A DNA stretch of 64,000 bases from Aaosphaeria pasadenensis (GCA_022813625.1 JAKLMB010000009.1:124001-188000), one strand, 5' to 3'; shown: positions 1 through 12,461, counted from the stretch's first letter. The notes: generated by a model not told the origin, from the sequence alone. Numbers and translations: made by a program.

Positions 1-19
1 TGTCTCCAGCGAGGCAGCC

Positions 20-817
20 ATGGCCCACCCTAACCGTCTCAAAGATGCTCGTGTACTCGTATTTGGTGGTACTTCCGGAATTGGCTTCGCAGTTGCCAAC
101 ATGGCAGTTTCCAATGGTGCCTACGTTACAATCTCTGGCTCCAATCAGCCCAAGGTCGACGAGAAGATTTCGAAACTCCGCTCATTTTATCCCGAACTAC
201 CAGCAGAGAGGGTCTCCGGAATTGCCGTTGATCTTCTCGACCTGTCAAACCTTGAAGCCAACTTAGAGACGCTCTTTGAAAAGGTCACAGATAAAGGCTC
301 TAAAAAGATCGATCACATAGCCTTCACAGCAGGCGATGTCCCAAGAATTCCTAAAATTGAGGAGATGGATATCGATAGCGCTATGCATGGCTTTAAGATA
401 CGATTTCTCTGCCCTGCCATGATCGCTAAATTCCTTGCACTTGGAAAATACATTTCGAAAGACCCAAGCAGCTCCTTTACCATTACCGGCGGAGCTCTTT
501 CCAAAAAGCCTGCACCGGGCAGGTCACTTGCTACAGGCTGGGCTGCATCAGTGGAGGGTCTCACTCGCGGTCTCGCTGTGGATCTTAGTCCAATCCGCGT
601 CAATGTAGTGGTACCTGGAACGATTCATACCGAGATACTTCAGCGAATCACAGCGAATGGTGATCAAAAGGCCTTGGATACTCTCAGGATGAACAGCGGA
701 TTGTTGAAAACCTTGGGGCAGCCAGAAGATACAGCAGAGGCGTATGGTTGGATCATGAGAGACCGTTTTGTCACAGGATCAGAGGCGAATACGGATGGTG
801 GCCGGTTGCTTGCTTAA
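20..817 (+). CDS. SDR-fold oxidoreductase-like protein lacking the catalytic Tyr/Lys
   Basis: Single-exon, 265 residues, ATG at 20. The N-terminus has the Rossmann nucleotide-binding signature GGTSGIG (residues 16-22), and the C-terminal half has the usual SDR strand RVNVVVPG (193-200) and a closing TDGG. Where a classical SDR carries YxxxK the protein reads ATGWAASVEG (171-180). Aligning on the following EGLT block puts Ala at both the Tyr and the Lys positions. The fold and cofactor site are therefore supported but classical SDR chemistry is not. SDR subfamilies without the canonical tetrad are known, some with a similar GW-containing segment. The substrate is unknown. It is tail-to-tail with the membrane protein ending at 1029. 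Its promoter lies outside the window. I am sure of the family and unsure of any enzymatic role. Confidence 0.88.
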   Translation: MAHPNRLKDARVLVFGGTSGIGFAVANMAVSNGAYVTISGSNQPKVDEKISKLRSFYPELPAERVSGIAVDLLDLSNLEANLETLFEKVTDKGSKKIDHIAFTAGDVPRIPKIEEMDIDSAMHGFKIRFLCPAMIAKFLALGKYISKDPSSSFTITGGALSKKPAPGRSLATGWAASVEGLTRGLAVDLSPIRVNVVVPGTIHTEILQRITANGDQKALDTLRMNSGLLKTLGQPEDTAEAYGWIMRDRFVTGSEANTDGGRLLA

Positions 818-1028
818 ATTTATCTAAGAAACGGAGGTCGATAAGGCCATCTAAGATACTGGAAGGAATGATTTGGCGTGCTATTACAACTCGAGAAGAG
901 ACCGCAGTCCCCATAATTTCCTTCACATCTTACAGGAGCGACAGGCTAGTATACAAATTGAGATATACGTGAAATCTCCTGTTTCTTACCCGCATCTTAT
1001 AATCAATATTGCCATGTTGAGTCTGATT

Positions 1029-3233
1029 CTAAGAATCATTGCTCAAAGTGCGCGTCTTATCTCCCTTCTCGCTTTCTGTGTCGTCCTCAACTACGGTGCG
1101 ATCAGTTTCAGCGCGGACCACACGTCTGTATCGAACGGGGTCAATCTGTAGCGGGAGATTCTCCAGTTTATCATTCTTGACAGGGACCGGTATTTCCTTG
1201 TCCACCATTTGCCAGCTTTCTTGGTTGTGTCCTTCGTATGCCTTTCTCTGGAGTTGAAATACACCGTCCTGGATCCAGAGATCAATGCGGAATGCAACAG
1301 CCCTGCGAAAGCGGCTCAAGAAGATCAAGAACTTGAGAAGCAAGAGATCCACTAGCGTAATAACACAGGAAAAGACAATGATGAAGGTGAGGCCAAAGAC
1401 GTTGATGTTCCTAGTTTTCATATCAATTAGTACAATGCATCAGATCAGGCCAAATATGCATGACTCACATGAAACCACCAGCCTTTTTCATTCTCTGCAT
1501 ACCGCATAGAGACTTTTCTGCATCCGTCATGTTGGTTCTCATATGCGCTTTTGCAGTGGGCTCGAGGTGGTGGTAGCCGATTGAGTAATCCGCAATAAAG
1601 GTCTGCAGGGATGCCCAGATAAATCTTTCCCACGTAGTGATTTCACGGATCCATTGATCGTTTGGCAATGATGCTATATATCCGCTCCGGGACTTTTCCT
1701 TTATTTCAAAGGCCTGCGATGCCGCAACCACACTTTCGGTCAACAGGGCTCCTGTTATTAAGAGCTGCATACTGGCTCTCTGTATATCAGATGCTCCAGG
1801 AAACTGAATGGAGGATGCGTTTCCAGGGACAGGTCCCAGCTCTGTGCAGTACTCATCTTTTCCATTCCTCAAATAACAATATTGATACTATATGCAGTTT
1901 AGATTCTTTCCGAATATATGGTCAAGGAAAAGATACACATACTTGCTGATTACACCCAAGTGTAGAAACAGCGTTATCAGATAGATAGTGCGTTAGATTT
2001 GGGTCGTCGTAGCCCCGCCTGAGAAATGGGACATGCGCCGCAAACAGTGGATCATCTACCGGATTTCCAAACAGGAACTTGTTTGGTTTGACCTGTACAA
2101 GGGCCAGATCGGTGTTTTCGACATTTAAGGAAGGTAGTGTGGTGCTTATGTCGTTCCAACCTTCCAGCTGTGGGGTTCGGAAGAGTTGGGCGGTGCTGTG
2201 AAGAAATTGTTAATACCATGCTTTTCATAATACATATTGTTTATACATACCCGGAACCAAAAGAACTAGAAATATTACCCGCCAAAAAGCTGTATATGAA
2301 CGTAGTGTTTGTCCAGATTGTTGAAAATCGGCTTTCACCATAATGAGTGAGAAGAAGTTGTTCACCGGGCAGCCAGTCTCTTGAGCCGTAATCAAAGCTG
2401 GAAGCATCGACGGTTGATGAGTGACCTTCGCTTTTAATGATACTGCATACAGATTTACGTCGATAGCGAATTCGGTCAGATGGTTTCAAGTTCCATCCAA
2501 AGATTCCATTGACGTCGATCAGACCCGAATCAACACTGGCACCTCCTTTCTCGTATTGTTTGCATATGCTTTTGTCGAATGTACAATCGACAAGTGTGGG
2601 TTCTATCGGTATGTTCGATCGGATGTATATTCCACAGCGGGCGGGAAGAGATGTGGAATTTATGTAACAATCTTGGGCAAACAGTCTGCTGCGGCCGTAC
2701 AAGTTGTTCCTGTAATTTGTAATCCCCTCAATGTGTTCTAGATAGTCGCCCACGAAGGGTTCGTATATATCTAGAGGCGCGCAGTCATCGCTTTTAACCA
2801 GAACTGTGGTATTTGCGCTGCGTACGATGTATGACGAGAAGATACTCACTGCGATCGTTGCAGTTGCAAAGAAAGCAGCTAAAACGAGCAATGGAGTCGA
2901 TCTCCAGGAGGCTCGAGATGTTCTCTTGCGCCACACCCACCAGAGCTTGATCCAATCCGCCAGTAGTGCTGACGGCGGGGGATTCGTCCTGAGTAAAGCC
3001 TGCTGCTGGCGGAACAGACCATCTGCTGGTCTTCCGTGAGCACGAATCTGGTGAGACGTGAAGACCACAATGCTCCAGAGATGGGATGCTGCTAGCGCTG
3101 ATAGTACGGCGAGAAGGGCGACTACCACTGTTCCAGTTCGCGTATCTGTTGTAATCGTACGCCCCATGACTGGACCCTCGGCCAGATTGGTCCAGGCTCC
3201 GCGCTTGACATACTGAGAATCAAGCTCAGACAT
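1029..3233 (-). CDS. Multi-pass membrane protein of a fungal-specific uncharacterised family
   Basis: Four exons give 678 residues: 3233-2251, 2195-1943, 1887-1469, 1410-1029. All three introns are GT-AG and the frame stays open throughout. Hydrophobic segments lie near residues 35-60 (VVVALLAVLSALAASHLW), 115-140 (LLVLAAFFATATIAVSIFSS), around 500-520 and 555-580 (FIIVFSCVITLVDLLLLKFL). Between the second and third lies a long, probably extracytoplasmic domain with many Cys and N-glycosylation sequons. Exon 3 starts with YQYC, completing a CxxQYQYC element with the end of exon 2; this supports that junction over an alternative acceptor 31 bases downstream. The C-terminus is charged and probably cytoplasmic. 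I recognise the layout from unannotated ascomycete proteins but know no function. The start is the first ATG of the long frame. Confidence 0.82.
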
Positions 3234-3630
3234 GGTGTCAAAACTGTATGCAAACTAGAAGCTCATAGATTTGAAGAACTAGATACAATTGCGATCAGAG
3301 TTGATTGAATCAGGCAGGAGATTCGCTCTTAGCCGGCCTTCCTCCTCCATTTATGCTGTACGCTTGCTTCTGGATCGCCACCTGATTTGGGAATCAAGCC
3401 CCCAAAAGCCTATCTATGTACTCGTGCAGCCCCAATAACACAAGCTGAACTCGTAAAACCACAATATAGCATGTGTGGAGACCCAAATGAGAAGTTATCA
3501 CTGTGATGCAATAGGCTGATTTTCAGCCCCCAGCTTATTTTCCGTGCAACATCGCGAAGAAGGCAAGGGGAGATGTTTCGACCTAAATCGGAGAGTGAGA
3601 TTCGCCTCGGGAGCATCCGGTGGGCTGGAA

Positions 3631-3664
3631 TGCGAACGATCCGCAAATGCGAACGATCCACAAA
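3631..3664. repeat. Two tandem copies of a 17-base unit
   Basis: The unit TGCGAACGATCCRCAAA is repeated directly twice, differing at one position. It lies upstream of the membrane-protein gene that starts at 3233. Confidence 0.7.
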
Positions 3665-5322
3665 AATAGAACCATATGCTCGAAATTCATCAGAACAGTT
3701 TGAGGAGGCCCTGCGATAGATACAGCTTGCATACGATAGTATCTACAGCATCGGGGAGTTTATGTTTTCGAAGCAAGTGAATCTGTCCAAAAACTGCTGA
3801 TTGATATGGGTGGAGGGGTTTTCAGAATTGCTGACGCACTGCATCTATTGTTTGTTGGGACGAATGGATTTCCACTCCACTGAAGTCGGCAATTGAACGT
3901 TCTCGTTGTGCTCGGGGTAATTGTGGACGAATAGGGAACGACGATGCAGCTTATGACACATGCCCTGACGATGACATGTTACACAACTTTGGGGCCTATG
4001 GGGAGCGCAACAGAGAATGGGAATTACGCGATGGGTACGCGAAGGGATGCTCACCTATTTATCATCTTCATGGCGCGCTGCGGCGCTCTCAGCTTGTCAG
4101 ACGTCGATCAAGCCAATTATGTATCGAACAAGTCAAGAGGTTCAGTTGCAATGTTGAACAACCCAACAACACTCTGTTATCAATGATACCGGCGCTAAAT
4201 TTCGCGGCAAACACGAGCACAATGAGAAAAAATAGTTTCATCCAATTTTTTCGAGATTAATAGAGGAAGTGCATGAAGGGATTTCTTGCATCGGACTTTT
4301 TTCACTTACTTATACCATCATTCCTCAAAGATATCCCCATGGACTCAAGGAACGTATCAGGGGCGGAATTACTTGAGACCGACATATGCCTTTTCAATAA
4401 AGGTATCCTCCTGTAGCGGCAGCGTCATGGGGGCTTGGCCTCATCTATGTGTCGCATGGAGTAGATTATCCGTGTACACAACCCTGGTCGCAACCCAGTC
4501 GTGACCGCTACGCCATTACCAGCATTTAAATTTGACCCGCAACTCAAACCTGGGTGAGGGTATCGCGGTCGGATCAAGCGGAACATTACAAGGTGTCAAG
4601 TCCTACAAGTAGAATTGAACAACATATTGCGATACTGTTAGACCTACATACAACCCAAATGTTGTTGTAAAGAGAGCGTGGGGAATATAATGAACTACGA
4701 GTAGCGGTTTTTCGTTGTCAAACTAACGTTTTTGAGAGGCACAAGGATGGTCAGTTAGTCAGACGGACAACTGCAAACTGCCTAGATAGTTACAAACAAC
4801 TTCAAACCTCATTTCCCCTTCATGAAAACTGGTTGCCTGAGTGAAATTGAGCAATATGAATATGTGTGTCAATATGACAGGACCTTAAGCACCGAATTAT
4901 GGTAAATCCGTCACAGAAAACAAATGAATAGGAGATAATAGACTGCTTGGTTGTTCTACAGGAAGCTAGCGTCCAAGACATTTCAAGATCTTACCAAGTC
5001 GCTACATCAAGATTTCCCACTTAACTTTCTTGTTCAAGACAAGAAGACTTCGATAGCTTGCTCGGCGGCCGGAATACTTTACCTTGCTTCCGACAATGGT
5101 TATTACAGAAGTGCGATGGAATGGGGCTCAAGTATGGAAGTTTGGATTTCTTCCAGAAAATATTGGGGCAATATGATTAACGACGTTGTTTACACACGTT
5201 GGCACGATCCTTGGAGCTTAACTTTTGATCTACATGATGCGGATGGGCGGGAACAGTTTATATAGCGAGTCTTGGGTTATTTATACAGCTTCATGATCAA
5301 TCTTGTCGTGAAGACAAAGATG

Positions 5323-5330
5323 TATAAATA
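5323..5330 (+). promoter_or_regulatory. TATA box of the GH6 gene
   Basis: TATAAATA lies 76 bases before the ATG at 5406, followed by a pyrimidine-rich leader. Spacing and strand fit a core promoter. Confidence 0.55.
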
Positions 5331-5405
5331 CGACCTCGCATGTCTACTTGTTGAGCCTCATCAGTTCAACGAGTTGTTCTTCGATCTCTGTACAGAATAG
5401 TCAAG

Positions 5406-6710
5406 ATGTCCGCAAGATTCATTTCCCTCGCCACCATTGCATTGGGAGTCGTACAGGCGCTTCCTCAGCCTACTGTCGCTCCAACTGCCACAGTCACATC
5501 ACCAAGTGAGGTCACTGTTGCACCACGCGCCGCAGCAGGCAACCCATTCGAAGGCTATGATTTCTACGCCAACCCATACTACTCCTCTGAGGTGCACTCG
5601 CTGGCCATTCCTTCACTACCAGCTTCTCTGCATCCTGCTGCTTCCGCGGTGGCCAATGTCGGTTCTTTCGTCTGGATGGATACACGCGCAAAGGTTCCTA
5701 CTATGGATGAATACCTTGCGATCATCAAGGAAAGAAACGCTGCCGGAGAGAAGCTCATGGGAACTTTCGTAGTGTACAACCTTCCCGACCGAGACTGTGC
5801 CGCTTTGGCTTCCAACGGAGAACTTCACATCGATCAGAACGGAGTGGAGCTTTACAAGACCGACTACATTGACAAGATCGCCGCCATCATCGAGAAGTAC
5901 CCTGACATCAAGATCAATCTCGCTATTGGTAGGCTAACACCAAACATATACTTGAAGGAGGTTACTGACCTGTCTAGAACCCGATTCCCTGGCCAACATG
6001 GTCACCAACATGAATGTTGCCAAGTGCCAGCGTGCAGCGCCATACTACCGTGACCTGACATCTTATGCCCTCAAGAAGCTCAACTATGACAATGTCGATA
6101 TGTATCTCGATGGTGGTCACGCTGGCTGGCTCGGCTGGGAAGCAAACATTACGCCTGCCGCCAAGATGTTCGGCGAAGTCTTCAAGGCCGCCGGTTCCCC
6201 TCGTGGTGTTCGCGGTATCGTCACTAACGTATCCAACTACAATGCTTGGAAGATTGGTGCCTGCCCTGCCCTCACGAGCCCCAACGCCAACTGCGACGAG
6301 GAGAGGTTCGTCAAGGCTTTTGCACCCTTGCTCCAGGCCAACGGATTCCCCGCCCACTTCATTGTCGATGTCGGTCGATCTGGAAAGCAGCCCACCGCCC
6401 AGGAGCAGTGGGGTGATTGGTGCAACGTCCGTGGAGCTGGCTTTGGTCCCCGCCCTACTACCAACACTGGCAGTGACCTCGTCGACGCCTTTGTCTGGGT
6501 GAAGCCGGGTGGCGAGGTAAGCTTCACATATTTTGGAAAATGACATTAGCTAATGACTGGCAGTCCGATGGTACATCCGATACTTCCGCTAACAGGTACG
6601 ATGCTCACTGCGGTCGTCCATCCGCTTTCAAGCCCGCCCCCGAGGCCGGTCACTGGTTCCAGGCGTATTTCCAGATGTTGTTGGAGAACGCCAACCCGCC
6701 TCTGGCATGA
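5406..6710 (+). CDS. GH6 cellobiohydrolase/endoglucanase, secreted, no CBM1
   Basis: Three exons (5406-5928, 5978-6516, 6564-6710; introns 49 and 47 bases) encode 402 residues. A signal peptide covers about residues 1-18, followed by a short Thr/Pro/Val-rich spacer and then the GH6 barrel. GH6 hallmarks are YNLPDRDC (124-131, with the conserved Asp at 130), EPDSLANMVTN rebuilt across intron 1 (175-185), and MYLDGGHAGWLGW with the predicted acid Asp at 219. VWVKPGGESDGTSD is restored across intron 2, and the family ending AGHWFQAYFQMLLENANPP is present. The enzyme cleaves beta-1,4-glucan by inversion outside the cell. No cellulose-binding module precedes or follows the catalytic domain, so it may prefer soluble or amorphous glucan (inference). 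Cellobiohydrolase versus endoglucanase depends on the active-site loops and cannot be settled by eye. Confidence 0.96.
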
Positions 6711-7515
6711 GTGTTTACTTAGTCGGTTCTTGAGTGCAACTGTACATAGGGCCTGCGGGCCGAAGCCCGAGACTGGAGGGTATAGATGTTGTGGATGTAT
6801 TCGAAGTTTTGCACTTTTCAGATTCGACCCGAATTGTATATAGAATGTCGGAATCGATGTGCAGTTGTTCTTGATTCATGAATGGCAATAAGCGGTGACT
6901 GTCTTAGAATAACTTCATTGGACGCAACGCAGAAATGTTTAGACCGAGCAACCCACACTCACAGGATCTGCGCCAATCTAAGATGTGTGGGTACTGCGAT
7001 TAGAAACATGACTGACCTAGAACAGAACAAATCACTATCACAACTTTATTAGTAAAAGCCACATTGTTAGTTTTAATGTAATCACATTGTCAAAACTGGC
7101 CCTCGAATCCACCCACTGGTGGACTCCAGGGCAAGATGCATAACGAAGGACGATGATGTCCTTCACTACACCTGGTATCTAACAGAAGATGCTAGAAAAT
7201 GCTAAAGGTGTACCGTCTATGTTGTCCGCAGAATTGTTCAATAATTAAAACATACATACATTGCTGCGCCACAAATGGTGCAACATGAGAAGATAAAATG
7301 TGCACACCTCATTCAGTGGACGAATAAAATCCAATATTCATGCAATATGCGATGCTTGCTTCTATGCGGAAGAGGAGGTCCTCTTTTTGAAGTAGAATCT
7401 GTTCAACGACCACGAGATTTCCCTGCGGAGGCTCCATACCAGGGTCGGATGATATACATGGCTGACAAGTCAAATATAAAAGGAAACATTGGCTATGTAT
7501 TTGCTACGGGCGACT
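6711..7515. other. Intergenic between convergent GH6 and protease genes
   Basis: This is a 3' to 3' interval of about 800 bases, AT-rich, with no convincing coding potential. It should hold both terminators. Confidence 0.6.
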
Positions 7516-9210
7516 CTAACGAACCCTGTAGGAGTTGTAGTTATAGGTAGGATATCCGTTGGATGGGTATCCGTTGGAGGGATTGGATGGGTAGCCGTTG
7601 GATGGGTTAGATGGGTTGGACGGGTATCCTGAAGAGGGGTAGCCTGAGGTCGGGTATGGGACGATGGTGGTGGGCACGCTGGTGGGAACACCGGTTCCAG
7701 CGCTGACGGGCACGCCGGTGGAAATTCCGGTAGGAGAGATTCCGGTGGAAGTCGGGAAGTATCCAGTGCCAGTAGGACCAGCAGGTTGAGTGGAATTTCC
7801 GGGCTGGGTGGGGGTGCCTGGAGCGGGAGCTCCGTAGCCGTTGAAAGCCAATGCATTGATGGTGTTTCCGGGGAGGCCAGTGACGATGTTCTTGGTGGCG
7901 AGTTCGGAAAGACGGGCGCTCAAGGCAGCAACGCTCCTCTGGCCTTCAAGGGACAAGAGGTAAAGGGCGATACCAGCTACGTGTGGTGCAGCCATAGAGG
8001 TACCAGACATCGTGTTCTTAATTACGGGCAAAGGTTAGCTATGATCCAATGTCGGGGAATAAACAACGAGGGTGAAATAAGACTTACAGTGCCGCCGTTG
8101 TTCCAGAGAGAGACGATATCAGTGCCAGGAGCAAAGATATCAACATAGGAACCATAGTTGCTGTACCAAGCAATCTTGTCGCTTGAGTCAGTTGCTCCGA
8201 CAGTGTAGACGGAGGACTCAGAAGCAGGTGAAGACTCAGAGGCATCAACACCGCTGTTTCCAGCCGCGACAGACATGAAGAGACCAGATCGAACAGCATC
8301 GGCAGCCGCGGCATTGACAGCATCGGATTGTCCACCTCCAAGAGACAAGTTTGCAACAGATCCCTTGGGGCATGCACCAGAGCGGGTCAGTCGATCATTT
8401 GCCGCGAATTGGATGCCTGCAATCACAGCAGAGTTAGGTCCCTTTCCGGTGGCATTGAAGACCTTGACGGCGAAAAGGTGGGAGTTCTTAGCAACACCAT
8501 ACGTCTTGGATCCAATGGTTCCAGCGACGTGGGTACCGTGACCATGTCCATCCTCATCATTGCCATCGTTGGCATAGTTTGCGAGGAATTCGGCACCTGC
8601 ATGATTTAGCTACAATTACTTCAATGATGTAGGATACGACTTACGGCCCTCAAAGTCGGGGTGCTGGGTGTAGACACCAGTGTCGAGGACGTAAGCGCAT
8701 GTGCCCTCTCCTGAGCTCTCGTCATACACGTATGAAGTGCTACCACGTTGGACGTGGGAGATACGTGCCAAACCCCAGGGGGCAGAGGGCTGGGTGACAA
8801 CATCACGACGCTGAACATCAACATCGATGCTCATGATGCAATCCTTCTCGATGTAATCGATCTATGCGCAACGTTAGACTTGGCGCTGCAGTTCGACTGT
8901 GGGCGAGATTACTTACCCCTGGAAGGCCGGTAACGTAGGGGAGAACATCATCTGGGATCTCGGCCGCGAAGCCTCTGTAGGAGCCAAAATCGTACACATG
9001 CTCGGCCTTCTTGCTAGGAAGAAGCTTTACAGCTTCGTTGATCACATCGCTCCTCGCATCGTTCTTCAACTTGATGATATACCGGTTGGGGATCACCTGA
9101 CCCTTGGGAGGAGTGATAACTGGGGCACTTGAAGGTCGTGGTGGGGCCGAGCAAGCAAGGGGCGCGGCGAGCGTCAATGGCAGAGCCGCAAGCAGATATT
9201 GAAAAAGCAT
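7516..9210 (-). CDS. Subtilisin-like serine protease (S8, proteinase K type), secreted
   Basis: Four exons (9210-8917, 8861-8645, 8596-8088, 8016-7516) give 506 residues. Order: signal peptide (about 1-15); inhibitor I9 propeptide with NRYIIKLKND and YRGFAAEIPDDVL; then the S8 domain starting near SAPWGLARISH. The catalytic triad is visible: Asp in AYVLDTGVY, His in DGHGHGTHVAGT, and Ser in GTSMAAPHVAG, the last at the start of exon 4. The oxyanion Asn sits in VAAGNSGVDA. After the catalytic domain comes an unusual tail of about 100 residues, first Thr/Pro/Gly-rich and then short Tyr-Pro-Ser-Asn repeats. This is an extracellular endopeptidase activated by propeptide removal. It is convergent with the GH6 gene. 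The tail could tether or space the enzyme at the wall (inference). Confidence 0.95.
7535..7645 (-). repeat. Degenerate short tandem repeats encoding the protease tail
   Basis: On the plus strand, TTGGATGGGTA-like units recur. On the coding strand they encode iterations of GYPSNPSN and GYPSNG. Boundaries are approximate. Such arrays often vary in copy number. Confidence 0.7.
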
Positions 9211-11636
9211 GATTAAAAGAAAAATATTATTAAATGAGTGACTGGAAAAGTTTTGGTTTGTAACGAGTGTAATCGCACAGCGTGCGCAACAAGCAGAACG
9301 AGTGAATACTTGGGAGCTGTGTTTTGATTAGCACATGGCTAGCGATAGAGGCTTATAAGTGTGATTCACAGGGGCTGACAAAGTATCAGCCGACGCGTGT
9401 TAGTATGGCTTTTGCCTACGCCATAGACGGGACGCTACTATAGAACCATCACCGTTATCTACTTGTGGTCTTGTACGGAGTAGTCTACACAATAGAGACT
9501 CATCGCTGGACACAAATGCCTCTCTCCCCATACCCGGAGATGCCCTACCATGGGGGATTTTCGGAGATGTCCAAGTAGTTCAACATCATGAGAACCACCA
9601 TGAGGCGCTTCCGGTTCTAAAGGGTAACCTTTTCTTGCAAGAGCATCGCGTTGCTTGGCTCTGGATCGTGAACAAATTGTGGCTTGACCCTTGAGAAGCG
9701 TTGCAATTATAGAAGGTGGAGCCCCTGAGCATATTGAGATTAGGCCCACATCCGTTTTCTCGTGTATTTATGCACACTTTGGCGCCTCATCACCACCATT
9801 TTGAGTTAAGGCCCACCTCATGGCGATGGGGAGGTCCTCCGATTGGCTCGAGGCCGAGTTGTATGCGAATTGGGCTACTGTATCGAGATTTTCTTGTTTT
9901 GATTTCCCCTGACTTCTGCATGGTGTTGAGCGCCCCGGGCTCTGACCGCGCAACGTCTCTGCACAGCCTGGGCTATTGCTACAAACGTATTAGCCATGCT
10001 GGGGAAGCTGTTATGTTCATATAACAATATTTTTGCACATGCGAGAACGAGTCTCGAGAGACAGGAACCCTACACAGTAAATGCAAAAAGTCCACAGTAG
10101 AAAGAGGCTACGTAGTAGTGCGAGAGATGGCTCGGTCAAAGTTCGCTTCCACACGGCCAATTCGGTGCTACTAACGCAAGGAATAGACCACTCGCTGGCT
10201 CAAGGCCATCTTGACCTAAATTTTGCGGTTGAGAACGTGGTCTGCAAATACACCTTGTTGCCGGTTCCGATTTAGAAAATAAGAGAGGGGTTTCCAAGCT
10301 TTAGGCGATGGAGATCAGTATCTTCAATCATTCATAGCTACTCTCTACCCCAGAGTTGGCATTTCTATAATTATCTCAATAACGGATCGGCCAAAGAACG
10401 AACCTACTTCACCAGGACCGATTGAACACAGGTCCACGGAACATTGCCAGTAACTACATTCGAACAAGCAGAGCATAGTGTCTACTATCTAATGGAAGAA
10501 CCCACATTAATCTTGTACGTCGCCTTGAACCCTTGAGCAGGCCGATGTAACCGAATACACTCGCATCCGGTGCTGCCAGTCTTACTTTAGCATCATCATC
10601 TTCCGACGCTTGTTGAGCTGCGTGACGCACTACAATATGATAATCAAGTGGTTTGTTGTAGCTACAAATTATCTAGTATTTCTAGTAAAGCAGTGCTATA
10701 TGCTCATCATTAGCCTTGCGATCAATCTTTTTTGTAGCTGTGACGACTAAATATACTCGGCCACGGCGGCGTAATCTCAACCAGAAAAAAAAAATCAAAA
10801 TGATCCCAATGCCACCGAGGCGTGTTTGACATTGTTAACATAAAATGGCATCGATAGCAACAGAACATTCAACCTGAATTGCGAACGCTCAGCCGAACTT
10901 GGCGGATCTCCAGCCCGTTGCCCACTGGTCCGGCAGTAATCCCATGTCTCAATCGATGCGGCTTGCCCTGCCAGTCGCTCCGGTCCTCACAGTGCTGTGT
11001 GGCTAATAAATGAACACCATGCATCCCGTTGCCTGTCCACATAGCGTGTTGTATCTTAGTGAGCCCAGGCACTCTTCGACTTCTTCTTCACGGCATGCAT
11101 GTCTGGAAGAATTTCACTTGTTACCGATTGTTAAAATGTATTCAGGACCAATCCCAGGAGAAGGTAAGCCCATGAGTTGAAAAAGATGTGGGGCAGCATT
11201 GGACGCCTGTAATACCAACAAGTCGCTCTGATACTGAGCCTACCTGCAAGTAATTCTCGTACAGGTAAATCTCCTGTGAGCAATAGGCGGGCAAGTATAA
11301 CAACGCCAAGTTGCTCCAATCAGGATAAATTTGTATTCCTTCTGTTAATCCCTGAAACATAGAGGGCTCATTTCCGCCCATGTCAAAGAATCCATCTCAG
11401 GTTAGGGAGCGGTTGGCCTTATTAGGTGGAATATGGTAGGATGGTGGCAGTGTACTTCGGGTGATATCAGCAAGGCTGAATGCATGCCTGCTCATGTAGT
11501 ACAAAACCACCGCGCAGGAAACCCGAATAAACGTCTGACATTTGCTTGTTTCCCGTCCTCATTATCCTCTGTCCTTCGACGAAATATTTCACACCCGTTC
11601 ACGAAACCTCCGCGACGCGACTATCATAGCAACAAT
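9211..11636. other. Gene-poor interval (2.4 kb) with the protease promoter
   Basis: No frame here resembles a known protein. A TTATAA core lies at 9353-9358, about 145 bases upstream of the protease ATG. One copy of the intergenic 9-mer TACGGAGTA is at 9474-9482. Confidence 0.55.
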
Positions 11637-12461
11637 ATGGGGTACGAACGCATCCTCTCGTTTACGCTAGTTCCGACCATTTTGCTCCTAGTCCTCTCAT
11701 TCGTCTCTACAATCCTCACAACGACATACTGGATCTTCGGTGATTGGGTTCTACCTCGATACTTCCTCGAAGGCAAAGATGTTCCTGGAAAGCCGGAATT
11801 AAACGAATCTCTCATTGAATATGTCACCCCTGCCACCGATGCAACAGTCGCAACTGCTGCGATCGGTATCTTCGCTGGCGTTGTGTGCGTTTTGGGATAC
11901 ACCAAGCTGAGGAAAGGCAATATGGATCTTGAACTTAACAAGGTGGGTGACGGATCCTATCAAAATTTCACCCAGTCAATGCTGATTGGCCTCTGTTCTA
12001 GCCGCGACGTCGATTTTGGGTAGCCTTCGTTCAGTTCTGGGCTGGCGGCGTGGCCGTCTCTGCCCTCGCCACGGTCATTGTACACTACACAACGAAGGGA
12101 GACGATCAATTCGGATGTACTTCATACAAAGATGCCACAGGTGGAAAGGTCTATGAGTGCACAAGAGAAATGGGTGCTTGTAACGTGCTGCCCGAGTGGC
12201 GCAACCAGGCCACGGAGAAATCAGACATCAAAACGTGGGCTATTCCCGTAACCTGCCAAATGATTGTGAGTTTCTTCAAGATATTGTGGATGAGCACATA
12301 TTGACTAATGCGCAAAGACTGCGACTAAATGGATGCAACTCATCATCATGCTCGATGCTATCATCATCATCGTGATGTTCAGCGTTCAAGCAAGGCTTAG
12401 GTCCAAGTCGAGATACGGCAGGCTTGCTGGGAAAGAAAGCATCGGGATGGACCCCCGATGA
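11637..12461 (+). CDS. Four-helix membrane protein, fungal, claudin/SUR7-like layout
   Basis: Three exons (11637-11942, 12002-12265, 12318-12461) give 237 residues. I chose the ATG at 11637 because the protein then begins directly with a basic residue and the first helix; the open frame runs further upstream but there only reads leader-like sequence. Helices are near 8-32 (FTLVPTILLLVLSFVSTIL), 72-95, 107-127 and 192-215 (LIIMLDAIIIIVMFSV). The first loop contains an Asn glycosylation site, and the loop before the last helix carries four Cys (FGCTSY, YECTREMGAC, VTCQ). Four-helix proteins with large loops and a short basic C-terminus are common at fungal cell borders, but no signature allows a family assignment. 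It is convergent with the SnoaL-like gene. Confidence 0.82.

Larger units (their letters stand above)
3234..5405. other. Intergenic, no supportable gene (2.2 kb)
   Basis: Only short open frames occur here, most starting at non-ATG codons and none resembling a known family. The longest (4951-5265, plus strand) starts at TTG. The interval holds a 17-base tandem duplication near 3631 and the GH6 core promoter at its right end. Confidence 0.6.

Noticed and set aside
5974..6546. 190-codon minus-strand frame
   Set aside because: Antisense to exon 2 of the GH6 gene; the GH6 reading explains the bases.
11433..11636. N-terminal extension of the four-helix membrane protein
   Set aside because: The open frame continues upstream to 11433 but reads as leader-like, low-complexity sequence; the ATG at 11637 places the first helix at the start.
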